Of a DNA stretch of 64,000 nucleotides, positions 10,166 to 18,812 are shown one piece after another. The first letter of the stretch is position 1, and each line of letters begins with the position of its first letter. Source of the stretch: Tropicimonas sediminicola (lineage in GTDB: Bacteria; Pseudomonadota; Alphaproteobacteria; Rhodobacterales; Rhodobacteraceae). The translations under genes and the position numbers were made by a program. The notes beneath the pieces are model-generated. The model worked only from the letters and a program-made list of their open reading frames with translations, was not told the origin of the DNA and did not search any database. The stretch spans positions 248,001 to 312,000 of the forward strand of contig NZ_FZOY01000002.1 of NCBI RefSeq assembly GCF_900188335.1, written 5' to 3'.

Positions 10166-11200
10166 TCAGCCGGTCGCCTGCCCCCAGGTGTCGCCCAGCC
10201 GATAGCCGCCCGGCCAGGGATCGGACGGATCGAGCATGTGCTGGTGGGTGCCGGTGACCCAGCCGCGGCCGCTGATCTCGGGCTGGATCGCGGGAAGAGA
10301 CCCGACCTTCGTATCGCCGGCGTGCCGCCCGACGAAGAGCGAGTCGATGATCGAGCGCACACTCAGGCACTGCCCCTCGCGCAAATGCCCGCGCGCCGCC
10401 AGAACCGCCATGCGGGCCGACACCCCCGTCCCGGTCGGCGAGCGGTCGATCTTGCCCGGCTGGATCCAGACCGCCGAGCGGCTGGCGAACCCGTCGGTCA
10501 CCGCCTCCAGCGGCGCGGCGAAGTTGCAGAAGGAGATATGGCGCCAGTCCGGGTTCAGCGGGTGATGAAAGCCGAGCTGCGCATTGGCCGCTGCGGTGAT
10601 CCGCACGCCGAGCTGCGCCAGGTCGCGGGCCTCGTCGGGCCGGATCGCGAAGCCAAGGGCGCGGGCATCGACGATGACGAAGCTGTCGCCGCCAAAGGCG
10701 GTATCGACCGTCAGCGTCCCCAGCCCCTCCACCTCCAGCGGCACGTCCAGACGGGCGGCAAAGGACGGCAGGTTGCGCAGGGTGATCCGCTCCGCCTTGC
10801 CGTCCCGGCACTCGGCGCGCACCTTCACCAGCCCGCCGGGAGCCTCCAGAAGCAGTTCGGTCACCGGCTCCGTCATCGGCAGGATACCGGTGTCGAGCAG
10901 CACCGTGGCCACGCAGATCGTGTTCGAGCCCGACATCGGCGGCGTGTCCTCCGGCTCCATGATCAGGAAGGCGGCATCGGCCTCGGTATGTTTCGGCGGC
11001 ACCAGCAGGTTCACATGGCGGAACACCCCGCCCCGCGGCTCGTTCAGCACGAAATTCCGCAGCGCGCCGTCCTCGGCCAGGAAGCGTCGCTGCTCCCAGA
11101 GCGTCGCGCCCGGGGGCGGCGCGACACCGCCCACGATCACGTCGCCTACCTCGCCCTCGGCATGGGCCGACACCACATGGATCACCTTGGAGCTTCGCAT
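10166..11200 (-). CDS. Proline racemase superfamily protein with Ser/Thr in place of catalytic Cys pair
   Basis: The 344-residue protein has the full-length proline racemase/4-hydroxyproline epimerase/trans-3-hydroxyproline dehydratase fold. Characterised epimerases use two Cys (MCGHGT and DRSPCGTG); the dehydratases keep the first Cys and have Thr at the second. Here the first motif is MSGSNT (Ser90, with the following His also lost) and the second DRSPTGTG (Thr256). It is therefore unlikely to be a racemase or epimerase; a dehydratase-like reaction or a changed substrate is more plausible. Its start overlaps the stop of the upstream flavoprotein gene by one base, so the two are translationally coupled. 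Confidence 0.8.
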   Translation of the reverse strand: MRSSKVIHVVSAHAEGEVGDVIVGGVAPPPGATLWEQRRFLAEDGALRNFVLNEPRGGVFRHVNLLVPPKHTEADAAFLIMEPEDTPPMSGSNTICVATVLLDTGILPMTEPVTELLLEAPGGLVKVRAECRDGKAERITLRNLPSFAARLDVPLEVEGLGTLTVDTAFGGDSFVIVDARALGFAIRPDEARDLAQLGVRITAAANAQLGFHHPLNPDWRHISFCNFAAPLEAVTDGFASRSAVWIQPGKIDRSPTGTGVSARMAVLAARGHLREGQCLSVRSIIDSLFVGRHAGDTKVGSLPAIQPEISGRGWVTGTHQHMLDPSDPWPGGYRLGDTWGQATG

Positions 11201-13245
11201 CAGAGGTCCTTCACCAGCCGCAGAGCATCGTAGATCGCGGCATGGGTATTGCGCGGCGCGACCGCGTCGCCAATACGGAAAAGCTGGAACGCGCCCTCCG
11301 GGTTGCGGCGCACCTCCTGCGGGCGGCCCGCGATCAGCGCCTCGTAGTCGACCTCGCCAAGGTTCGACGACAGCGGCCGGAGCGCGAAGTAGAGCTCGTC
11401 GAGCGGGCGCGTGCCGTAGTTCACCACGACCTGATCCACTTCGATCTCCCGCCGCATCCCGCCGTAATCCGACCCGACGGTCGCCCGGAGGCGGTTGCCC
11501 GCGCGGGCAACCCCAACGAGCCGCTGCGCCACGGTGAAGGTGGCCCCCTTCGCCTGCAATGCATCGACGTAAGGCGCGAGGTTCATCCCCATGATATCGG
11601 GCGCGAAACTCCGATGCGGTGTCATGACCTCGACGGCAGCCCCGGCCTCGGCCGCAACCTGAGCCGCCTGAAGCCCGGGATGATCGCCGGATTCGTCGTA
11701 GAGCAGCACAGATTTCGCAGGCTTCACGTCGCCGGCGATCAGGTCCCAGGTCGTGGTCAGCAAGTCGTTCTCGCCCGCGGTCTCGAACAGCTCCGTGTTC
11801 GGCAGGCCACCCGTGGCGACGATTACCACATCCGGATTTTCCGACGCGACATCATCGACTTCCGCCCAGGTATTGAACCGAAAGGTGACATCCCGCGCGG
11901 CGCATTGCGCCATCCGCCAGTCGATGATCGAGATCATCTCGCGCCGCCGCGCCGATTGCGCCGTCAGCCGCACCTGCCCGCCCGGATCGCCCGCCGCCTC
12001 GAAGACGGTGACGGCATGCCCCCGCTCCGCCGCCACCCGCGCCGCTTCCAGCCCGCCGGGGCCCGCGCCGACGATCACCACCTTGCGGGGCGAGGCCGCC
12101 GGCGCGATCTCGTGCGGCATCGTCAGCTCCCGCCCTGTCGCCGCGTTGTGCATGCAGAGCGCCTCGCCGCCCTGGTAGATCCGGTCGAGGCAGTAGTTCG
12201 CGCCGACGCAGGGGCGGATGTCGTCTTCCTTCCCGGCCATGATCTTGCGCACGATATGCGGCTCCGCGATGTGGGCGCGGGTCATGCCGACCATGTCGAG
12301 CAGCCCCGCCTGCACCGCGTGCCGCGCGGTCGCCACGTCGGGAATGCGCGCGGCGTGGAAGGTCGGCAGGCCGGTCGCGGCCCGCACGGTGCCGGCGAAA
12401 TCCACATGCGGCGCGCTGCGCATCCCCTGCAGCGGAATGACCTCGGTCAGCGCCGGGTCGGTGTGGATGCGCCCGCGGATCACGTTGAGGAAATCCACCT
12501 GCCCCGTCGCCTTCAGCCGCCGGGCGATCTCCAGCCCCATCTCCGGGTCGATCCCGCCGGGGGCGTTCTCGTCGGCGGTGAAACGGACGCCGACAATGAA
12601 CTCCGGCCCGACGCGTTTGCGGATCGCCTCCAGCACGTCGAGGCCGAACTGCATCCGGCTCTCCAGCGAGCCGCCTCCGTAGGCGCCCTCCAGCGCATTG
12701 GTCAGCGGCGACCAGAAATTGTCGATCAGGTGCCCGTAGGCCTCCAGCTCGATCCCGTCCATCCCGCCGTCCTGCATCCGGGCCGCCGCGTCAGCAAAAT
12801 CCGCGATAATGCGGGCGATATCCCAATCCTCGAGCACCTTCGGGAAGAAGCCGTGCGCCGGCTCGTAATGCGGCCCCGGCGCGACCGAGGGCAGCCAGTC
12901 GCCCTTCGACCAGCCGGTGCGCCGCCCGAGGTGCGTGAGCTGGATCATCGCCGCGCAGCCGTGCTCGTGCAGCGCATCGGTCAGGCGCCGGATCCAGGGC
13001 ACCACCTCGTCCTTCCAAGCCAGCACGTTGTTGAAGGCAGGCGGGCTGTCGCGCGAGACCACGGCGGAGCCCGCCGTCATCGCCAGCGCCACCCCGCCCT
13101 TGGCCCGCTCGGCGTGATAGGCGATGTAGCGCTCCTTGGGCATGCCCTCCTCGGGATAGGCCGGTTCGTGGCTGGTCGTCATGATCCGGTTGCGGAGCAC
13201 CAGGTGCTTCAGGCGGTAGGGTTGCAGCAGCGGATCGTTCGACAT
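11200..13245 (-). CDS. OYE-type flavoprotein, N-methylproline/dimethylglycine demethylase-like (StcD/DgcA family)
   Basis: The 681-residue protein has an N-terminal FMN TIM barrel (about 1-340), a Fe-S region, and a C-terminal FAD/NAD(P) domain with [21 protein letters not shown] near residue 390. The [19 protein letters not shown] segment resembles the N-methylproline demethylase and dimethylglycine-demethylase branch rather than 2,4-dienoyl-CoA reductase. The cluster motif reads CVGANYC-x11-C: the second Cys of the usual C-x2-C is Ala, leaving three Cys ligands. It is the first gene of the operon with the proline-racemase-like protein, which suggests catabolism of a methylated proline or betaine. 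The substrate is inferred. Confidence 0.75.
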   Translation of the reverse strand: MSNDPLLQPYRLKHLVLRNRIMTTSHEPAYPEEGMPKERYIAYHAERAKGGVALAMTAGSAVVSRDSPPAFNNVLAWKDEVVPWIRRLTDALHEHGCAAMIQLTHLGRRTGWSKGDWLPSVAPGPHYEPAHGFFPKVLEDWDIARIIADFADAAARMQDGGMDGIELEAYGHLIDNFWSPLTNALEGAYGGGSLESRMQFGLDVLEAIRKRVGPEFIVGVRFTADENAPGGIDPEMGLEIARRLKATGQVDFLNVIRGRIHTDPALTEVIPLQGMRSAPHVDFAGTVRAATGLPTFHAARIPDVATARHAVQAGLLDMVGMTRAHIAEPHIVRKIMAGKEDDIRPCVGANYCLDRIYQGGEALCMHNAATGRELTMPHEIAPAASPRKVVIVGAGPGGLEAARVAAERGHAVTVFEAAGDPGGQVRLTAQSARRREMISIIDWRMAQCAARDVTFRFNTWAEVDDVASENPDVVIVATGGLPNTELFETAGENDLLTTTWDLIAGDVKPAKSVLLYDESGDHPGLQAAQVAAEAGAAVEVMTPHRSFAPDIMGMNLAPYVDALQAKGATFTVAQRLVGVARAGNRLRATVGSDYGGMRREIEVDQVVVNYGTRPLDELYFALRPLSSNLGEVDYEALIAGRPQEVRRNPEGAFQLFRIGDAVAPRNTHAAIYDALRLVKDL

Positions 13246-13339
13246 CGGGGCCTCGGGGTCGGGAATGCCCGGCCAGAATGACCCGGCGCGGGCCCGTCGC
13301 ATAGCCCGCCAGCGACAGGATCTGGCCGGGCAGCGCCGC

Positions 13340-14473
13340 TCAGTCCAGCGTCCGCCGGAACCTGGTGAGCGCCAGCAGCGCATAGGCCAGCACGAAGACG
13401 ACCAGCGCCGCCATCGGCGCGGAGACGTTCGTCAGGTCCGCCCCCTTGAGCATCACCGCCCGGATCATCCGCAGGAAATGGGTGAGCGGGAAGAACTCGC
13501 CCAGAACCTGAGCCCATCCCGGCATCCCGCGGTAGGGAAACATGAAACCCGAGAGCAGCAGCGACGGCAGGAAGAAGAAGAAGGTGAGCTGCATCGCCTG
13601 CATCTGAGTGCGCGCGACGGTGGAGATCGTGTAGCCCAGCAGCACCAGCGACAGCACGAAGATGAAGACGCCGACCAGCAGCAGCCACAGCGAGCCCACA
13701 AACGGCACACCGAACAGCGCCTTGGCCGCCCCCAGAACCAGCGCCACCTGCACCGCGCCGACGCCGAGATAGGGCAGGATCTTGCCGAGCATGATCTCCA
13801 GCCCCGTCGCCGGCATGGCGAGCAGGTTCTCCATCGTGCCGCGCTCCACTTCGCGGGTGAGCGCCATGGAGGTCATCATCACCATGGTCATCTGCAGGAT
13901 CACGCCCAGCAGCCCCGGCACGATGTTGTACTGCGTGATCCCCTCGGGGTTGTAGCGCCGGTGAACCACCACCTCGAGCTGTCCGCGCGCCGCGTCCTCG
14001 GCCATCACGTCCTGCCCGCTCTCGTGAAGCAGCGCCTCGGAGGCCACCTGCCCCAGCGTCGAGATCGCGCCGGAGGCCACGGCGGGGTCGGTGGCGTCGG
14101 CCTCGATCAGGATCTGCGGGTTGTCGCCCCGGTCCACCCGGCGGTCGAAATCCGACGGGATGGTCACAACGAAGGACACCGCGCCGCGCTCGATCAGCGC
14201 CTCGGCCTCGGCGGCGGAGCTGGTGATGTGGTCGAACCGGTAATAGCCGGTCAGCTCCAGCGCGGTGACGATGGCGCGGGAGTAGCGGTCCTGCGTGGGC
14301 GCCACCAGCGCGGCCGGCAGGTCCTTGGGGTCGTTGTTGATCGCGAAGCCGAACAGGATGAGCTGCATCAGCGGCACGCCGATCATCATGGCAAACGTGA
14401 TCCGGTCGCGCCGCATCTGGATCACTTCCTTGCGGAGCAGCGCACTCAGGCGGCGGAGGGAGAACCAGCTCAT
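13340..14473 (-). CDS. ABC-2 type transporter permease (YbhR/YbhS-like)
   Basis: The 377-residue protein has one N-terminal helix, a large extracytoplasmic loop (about residues 50-180) and five C-terminal helices including the TMVMMTSMALTREVERGTMENLL segment, the usual layout of ABC-2 permeases of the YbhS/YbhR type. It is expected to export drugs or other amphiphiles together with the ATPase and adaptor encoded upstream. Its ATG overlaps the ATPase stop codon (ATGA). E. coli has two such permeases in ybhGFSR; only one is present here, so it probably forms a homodimer. Confidence 0.85.
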   Translation of the reverse strand: MSWFSLRRLSALLRKEVIQMRRDRITFAMMIGVPLMQLILFGFAINNDPKDLPAALVAPTQDRYSRAIVTALELTGYYRFDHITSSAAEAEALIERGAVSFVVTIPSDFDRRVDRGDNPQILIEADATDPAVASGAISTLGQVASEALLHESGQDVMAEDAARGQLEVVVHRRYNPEGITQYNIVPGLLGVILQMTMVMMTSMALTREVERGTMENLLAMPATGLEIMLGKILPYLGVGAVQVALVLGAAKALFGVPFVGSLWLLLVGVFIFVLSLVLLGYTISTVARTQMQAMQLTFFFFLPSLLLSGFMFPYRGMPGWAQVLGEFFPLTHFLRMIRAVMLKGADLTNVSAPMAALVVFVLAYALLALTRFRRTLD

Positions 14474-15402
14474 GACATGTTGTCCGTCGACTGGTTCATG
14501 AAGCGGATGAAGGCATCCTCCAGGCTCGTTTCGGTGGCGCTCATCCGGGTGCCCGTCTCGGCCGCGGCATGCTGCACCGCCGCCTTGAGCGCCTCCGCGT
14601 CCCGCCCGACAACGTGCAGCGAGGTGCCGAAGGGCGCGGTCTCGTCGACGCCTGTCATGCCGCGCAGCATCCGCTCGGCGGCAGTGACCTTGTCCATCGG
14701 CCCTTCCAGCAGGAAGGTCGTGAGCCCGGCATGGGCGATCACCTCCTCCACGGTGCCCGACGCGACAAGCCGGCCATAGGAGATGTAATTGACGAAATGG
14801 CAGCGCTCCGCCTCGTCCATGTAATGGGTCGAGACCAGCACGGTCATGCCGCCCGCCGCGAGGTGGTGGATCTCCTCCCAGAAATCCCGCCGCGCCTTGG
14901 GGTCGACACCGGCGGTCGGCTCGTCGAGCAGCAGGAGCTGCGGCTTGTGCATCACGCAGGAGGCGAGCGCCAGCCGCTGTTTCCAGCCGCCCGAGAGCGT
15001 GCCAGCGAGCTGGTGCTGGCGGCTGGTCAGCCCCAGCCCCTCCAGCACCTCGTCCACCACCCGCTGCACCGGGCGCAGCGCGTAGAGCCCCGCGACGAAG
15101 GCAAGGTTCTCGCGGATCGTCAGGTCCTCGTAGAGCGAGAAGCGCTGCGTCATGTAACCGATCTCGCGCTTGATCCGCCGTGTGTCGCGCCCGAGCCTGT
15201 AGCCCAGCACCTCGCCCGAGCCCTCGTCGGCGGTCAGCAGCCCGCACATCACCCGGATCATCGTCGTCTTGCCGGAGCCGTTTGGACCGAGAAACCCGGT
15301 GATCTGCCCGCGGTTCACGCTCATCGAGACGTGGTCGACCACCGCCCGCCCGCCGAACCGCTTGACCAGCCCCTCGACGCGGATGGCCGGCTCCGCGCTC
15401 AC
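14470..15402 (-). CDS. ABC transporter ATP-binding protein (YbhF-like)
   Basis: The 310-residue ATPase has Walker A GPNGSGKTT near residue 40, signature TLSGGWKQRLALA, Walker B LLLLDEPTAGVD and a switch His (VSTHYMDEAERC). The last 80 residues form the regulatory tail common in ABC-2 exporters. E. coli YbhF has two nucleotide-binding domains; this protein has one, so it would act as a dimer with the downstream permease. Overlaps of 4 bp on both sides show a tight operon. Confidence 0.9.
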   Translation of the reverse strand: MSAEPAIRVEGLVKRFGGRAVVDHVSMSVNRGQITGFLGPNGSGKTTMIRVMCGLLTADEGSGEVLGYRLGRDTRRIKREIGYMTQRFSLYEDLTIRENLAFVAGLYALRPVQRVVDEVLEGLGLTSRQHQLAGTLSGGWKQRLALASCVMHKPQLLLLDEPTAGVDPKARRDFWEEIHHLAAGGMTVLVSTHYMDEAERCHFVNYISYGRLVASGTVEEVIAHAGLTTFLLEGPMDKVTAAERMLRGMTGVDETAPFGTSLHVVGRDAEALKAAVQHAAAETGTRMSATETSLEDAFIRFMNQSTDNMS

Positions 15403-16355
15403 GACGGCGCCTCCGAAAGGCGCACGTCGACGATCTGCCCCGGCTTCAGCTGCGCCGCGCTGGCGTCCGGCCGGGCTTCCACCAGGTAGACCAGCTTCTG
15501 GCGGTTATCGAGCGAGTAGATCACCGGCGGGGTGAACTCCGGCGCATCGGCCACATAGGTCACCTGCGCGGTCTGGCCCTCCGGGCAGCCGTCGCAATTG
15601 ACGTCCAGCACCGACCCGATGGAAAGTTGCGAGACCTCGGATTGCGGCACGTAGAGCCGCAGCAGGACCGCGCCGTCGGGCAGCATCGTCAGCACCGGCG
15701 CCTGCGGCCCGGCGATTTCCCCGGCCGTGCGAAGCACCTCGAAGACGGCCCCGTCGGCCGGCGCGGTCAGGGTGCGGCGCTCCAGTTGCCACTCGGCCGA
15801 GGCCACCCGCGCCTGCGCCTGTGCGACCGCCGCCTCGGCGGCCTCGATCTCGTGCGGGCGGGCGGGAAGTCGGGCCACCGCGAGATTGGCCTCCACCTCG
15901 GCGGCCCGGGCGAGCGCGACGTCGAGCGTGGTCGTCGCATCGTCGAGCTCGGTCTGCGGCGTGATCTGGCGCGCGACCAGCCCCTCGATGCGGGTGACCT
16001 CCCGCTCCGCCTCGCGCACCAGCGCCTGGGCCGAGGCCAGCGTCGCCTCGATCACCTCGATCTCCTCCTGACGCCGGCCCTCGCGGAGGTTGGACAGCTC
16101 GCTTTCCGCCGCCTCCAACGCCGCCGTCGCCTCGGCAAGGGCGATCGAGGCGTCGCGGGTTTCCATCACCGCCAGCACGTCGCCCGCGGCCATCCTGTCG
16201 CCGCGCGCCACCCGCAACTCCTCCACCTGCGCCGTGGTGATCGGCGCGATCAGCCGGTACTCGCCCTCCACGTAGCCCGTCGCCAGCGGGGGCAACCCGG
16301 TGCAGGCGGCAAAGAACGTGGCAATCAGCGGGATCGAACAGACGACATCGCTCAT
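15399..16355 (-). CDS. HlyD-family periplasmic adaptor (YbhG-like)
   Basis: The 318-residue protein has an N-terminal hydrophobic segment (about 5-17), a biotinyl-lipoyl-like strand region (EYRLIAPITTAQVEELRVARGDRMAAGD), a long coiled-coil hairpin rich in Ala/Glu (about 85-200) and a beta-barrel domain ending LKPGQIVDVRLSEAPS. It resembles YbhG, the adaptor linking an inner-membrane ABC exporter to an outer-membrane factor. The ATG at 16355 overlaps the tetR stop. A longer frame to 16571 is an antisense artefact of tetR. Confidence 0.88.
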   Translation of the reverse strand: MSDVVCSIPLIATFFAACTGLPPLATGYVEGEYRLIAPITTAQVEELRVARGDRMAAGDVLAVMETRDASIALAEATAALEAAESELSNLREGRRQEEIEVIEATLASAQALVREAEREVTRIEGLVARQITPQTELDDATTTLDVALARAAEVEANLAVARLPARPHEIEAAEAAVAQAQARVASAEWQLERRTLTAPADGAVFEVLRTAGEIAGPQAPVLTMLPDGAVLLRLYVPQSEVSQLSIGSVLDVNCDGCPEGQTAQVTYVADAPEFTPPVIYSLDNRQKLVYLVEARPDASAAQLKPGQIVDVRLSEAPS

Positions 16356-17014
16356 GACCCGGGTCTCCTGTTGGCCGCGAAGCTGGCGCGCAGGTTGGCC
16401 ACCAGCACCTCCGTGATCTGGCGCACCCGCGCCTCGTCCATCCCGTCCCAGTCCATCCGCCGCTGCACGACGTTCTGGCCGATCCGGAAATAGAGCACCT
16501 GCCCGATCAGCGAAAAGACCGTGAGCCGGGTGCGCTCGCTCTCCGCCGGCCAGCCGGTCGCAACCTCCCACATCCGGCAGAACGCCCGGTGCCGCGGCTC
16601 GATTGCTGCGCGATAGACCTCCTCGACCGCCGGGCCGTCCTCGGCCAACTCGCGCATCATGAAGGCGACGAAATCGGATCTGCCCTGCTCCAGCAGCAGG
16701 AAATGCACGAAGGCGGCAATCACCGCCTCGAACACCTTCAGCGCCTGCTCCGGCGTCTCCACCTCCGGCACCCCTGCCCGCCCGACCACCTCGGCGATCC
16801 GCTCGGCGATGGCGGCGCCACAGGCGATGCGCAGCCCCTCCTTGCTGCCGAAGTGATAGGCGATGGAGGCGACGTTGGTCTCCGCTGCCTGCGCGATCGC
16901 CCGCGTGCTAGTCCCGCGAAAGCCTTCGCGGCCGAAGAGCGTGATGGCGGCATCCAGAAGCGCCTTGCGCGTCTGCTCCGAGGGGCTGGTGCTGTCTTCC
17001 GGGCTTTGCGGCAT
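16352..17014 (-). CDS. TetR-family repressor, CecR-like (DUF1956 C-terminal domain)
   Basis: The 220-residue protein has a helix-turn-helix at about residues 36-57 (TSTRAIAQAAETNVASIAYHFGSK) and a C-terminal ligand/dimerisation domain of the CecR (YbiH) type. It is the first gene of the exporter operon and overlaps hlyD by 4 bp. A 32-bp perfect palindrome lies 8 bp upstream of its ATG. The most economical model is autorepression of the whole operon, relieved by an exported compound, as for E. coli cecR-ybhGFSR. Confidence 0.88.
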   Translation of the reverse strand: MPQSPEDSTSPSEQTRKALLDAAITLFGREGFRGTSTRAIAQAAETNVASIAYHFGSKEGLRIACGAAIAERIAEVVGRAGVPEVETPEQALKVFEAVIAAFVHFLLLEQGRSDFVAFMMRELAEDGPAVEEVYRAAIEPRHRAFCRMWEVATGWPAESERTRLTVFSLIGQVLYFRIGQNVVQRRMDWDGMDEARVRQITEVLVANLRASFAANRRPGS

Positions 17015-17021
17015 GACGACT

Positions 17022-17053
17022 CAAAATTCAATCAAACGTTTGATTGAATTTTG
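17022..17053. promoter_or_regulatory. 32-bp perfect palindrome, probable TetR operator
   Basis: Two 16-base arms (CAAAATTCAATCAAAC and its exact reverse complement) meet at a central CG with no spacer. The site is AT-rich in otherwise GC-rich DNA and lies directly upstream of the tetR start at 17014, probably overlapping the promoter. The conserved half ATCAAACGTTTGAT resembles operators of TetR-type repressors. Confidence 0.75.
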
Positions 17054-17132
17054 CACGGCGCGCAGGAAATGACAACTCCCTTGTGCCCGGCAACGAGGAC
17101 GCGAGGCGACAGGCCTTCACATGACCGAACGG

Positions 17133-17450
17133 CTATTTGTCCAGCGTTTCAATGTATCCGACGATGTTGTCGATGTTCTCGGTGAACATGAACGTATGGA
17201 ACTGCGGCATCAGGACCGCATGGTCGGGGTACATGATCTTCATGCGCATGACCTGCGGGTCCATGTAGATCGCGATGGCCTGGAAGCTTGGCGGATAGAG
17301 CTTGAAGTCACCGCCGGGCTCGATGTTGTGGCAGTTTGCGCAGTTCGCCTCCGCCATCCGTTTGCCGGCCTCGATGTAAGGCTCGGCCGCGGTCAGGGTG
17401 GCAGCACCAACCGAGGTCGCAAGAACGGCCAACCATAGTATCGTCTTCAT
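17133..17450 (-). CDS. Small secreted mono-heme cytochrome c
   Basis: The 105-residue protein has a signal peptide (about 1-22) and one heme motif, CANCH (Cys37, Cys40, His41). A Met in VLMPQF is the likely distal ligand. It would act in the periplasm as an electron carrier. The ATG at 17450 is preceded by GGAGGAAAC in good position. It lies 284 bp downstream of a diheme cytochrome gene on the same strand, with a terminator-like hairpin between them, so joint transcription is uncertain. The partner oxidoreductase is not in the window. Confidence 0.85.
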   Translation of the reverse strand: MKTILWLAVLATSVGAATLTAAEPYIEAGKRMAEANCANCHNIEPGGDFKLYPPSFQAIAIYMDPQVMRMKIMYPDHAVLMPQFHTFMFTENIDNIVGYIETLDK

Positions 17451-17673
17451 TGTTTCCTCCCCCTGTTGCTCTTCGCTTTTCCTCATTCATCCTCTCACAG
17501 GAGCCACGTCCCCTCGTTGATTTGCCTCAAGCCATGGCCGGGAGCAGATGGGGAAAGCCGAAGGCACCCGGGCCGTCCGGAACGGACGGAAAGGGCCAAT
17601 GCCCCAATGCGCAGGTCGCGGACAGGTCAGCGAAAAGGGCGGACGCTCCCCCCTTCGACACGGGGCGACGCAC

Positions 17674-17709
17674 AGGAAAGACCCCGGGCGCGATGGCTCG
17701 CACCCGGGG
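17674..17709 (-). terminator. Probable terminator after the diheme cytochrome gene
   Basis: On the minus strand CCCCGGG (17709-17703) pairs with CCCGGGG (17688-17682), with partial pairing inside the loop, and is followed by TCTTTCCT. It lies 25 bp past the stop of the cytochrome gene at 17735. Confidence 0.6.
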
Positions 17710-17734
17710 CGCCCTTCCCCGTCAAGGGAATGGA

Positions 17735-18577
17735 TCAGGACTTGTCGGGCAGCGGCGGCACGCTCCGCAGGTAGAGGATAATCGCCTGCAGGTCCTCCTC
17801 CGTCATCTGCGCGAGGTAGCCATACGGCATCGGCGGCAGCATCGGCGAGCCGTCGGGCCGGGTCCCCTTGGTGATCATGGTCGCGATCTCCTCGTCCGAG
17901 TACCCGGCCAGCCCGTCCTCGTGGCTGGTGATGTTCGGCGCGACCGAGACACCCCAGGGGCCGTGGAACTCGAAGCCGCCGCGGCCGAAATCGGTTTCCA
18001 GCATCGGTCCGGCGGGGCCGAAGGTCGTATGGCATTCCATGCAATGCGCCACCGGCCCGGCGAGGTATTCGCCGTATTCCACCGTCACCCCGCGCGGAAT
18101 GTCGGCGACGCTCTCCACCGGCGGTCCGTAGGCGGGCGGCAGCGGGACATTGTAGACGGACGTGCCCGGATCATGCTCCACGGCCGGGATCGTCCGCAGG
18201 AACGCGACAATCGCTGCGACGTCGGTATCCGAGAGGTTGCGGTAGAAGCTGAACGGCATCGGCGGGCCGATCACCGATCCGTCGGGCCGGATCCCCTCGC
18301 GGATGGCGCGGCCGAGGTCCTCGTCGCTCCACTCCGCGATGCGGCCGGCCGGCGTGATGTTGGGCGCGATGGCCGTGAAGGCCTCGTTCTGCTCGACCAG
18401 CCGGCCGGCAAGCTCCTGCTCCGCGATCGGCCCCTCCGGTCCCATCGGGCTATGGCAATTGCCGCACCCGGCCGGACCGCGCACCAGGTACTCGCCGCGC
18501 TCCTCCGGCGTCTCCGCCAGAGCAGGCGCCATGCACAGCGCCAGAAGCGCGGCGCCGGCAAACACATTCTTCGTCAT
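17735..18577 (-). CDS. Diheme cytochrome c
   Basis: The 280-residue protein has a signal peptide ending near ALA (residue 21), and two heme domains with CGNCH (Cys38, Cys41, His42) and CMECH (Cys179, Cys182, His183). Each domain has the repeated pattern of a GxxIGPPMPFSFYRNLSD-like helix, so it looks like an internal duplication. It resembles the cytochrome subunits of membrane-bound alcohol, aldehyde and nicotinate dehydrogenases, but no dehydrogenase gene is adjacent. The ATG at 18577 is chosen because the signal peptide begins there; frames to 18688 add a basic non-signal leader. Confidence 0.85.
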   Translation of the reverse strand: MTKNVFAGAALLALCMAPALAETPEERGEYLVRGPAGCGNCHSPMGPEGPIAEQELAGRLVEQNEAFTAIAPNITPAGRIAEWSDEDLGRAIREGIRPDGSVIGPPMPFSFYRNLSDTDVAAIVAFLRTIPAVEHDPGTSVYNVPLPPAYGPPVESVADIPRGVTVEYGEYLAGPVAHCMECHTTFGPAGPMLETDFGRGGFEFHGPWGVSVAPNITSHEDGLAGYSDEEIATMITKGTRPDGSPMLPPMPYGYLAQMTEEDLQAIILYLRSVPPLPDKS

Positions 18578-18812
18578 GGTGTCCCCCATTTCTGTTCGCA
18601 TCACCACCTTAGCACAGTTCCGCAGGGTCAAGATCGCCGGATTTCGACAACCGCCCCGTCGCCGCCGGGCGCGCCGCGAAATAAACATTCCGTTTTATGC
18701 ATTTTAAACACGGACTTGCCGCCCCCCGCCCGCGTCGCCCCCGTTGCTCCCGCCACGGGCATCGCCTAGTGTGCGCGCCACATCGCAGGGAACCCAACGG
18801 GAGGACAGCCCC

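Noticed and set aside
18578-18812. Possible SAM-II riboswitch upstream of metY
   Set aside because: SAM-II elements often precede met genes in alphaproteobacteria, but I could not find the conserved pseudoknot core here.
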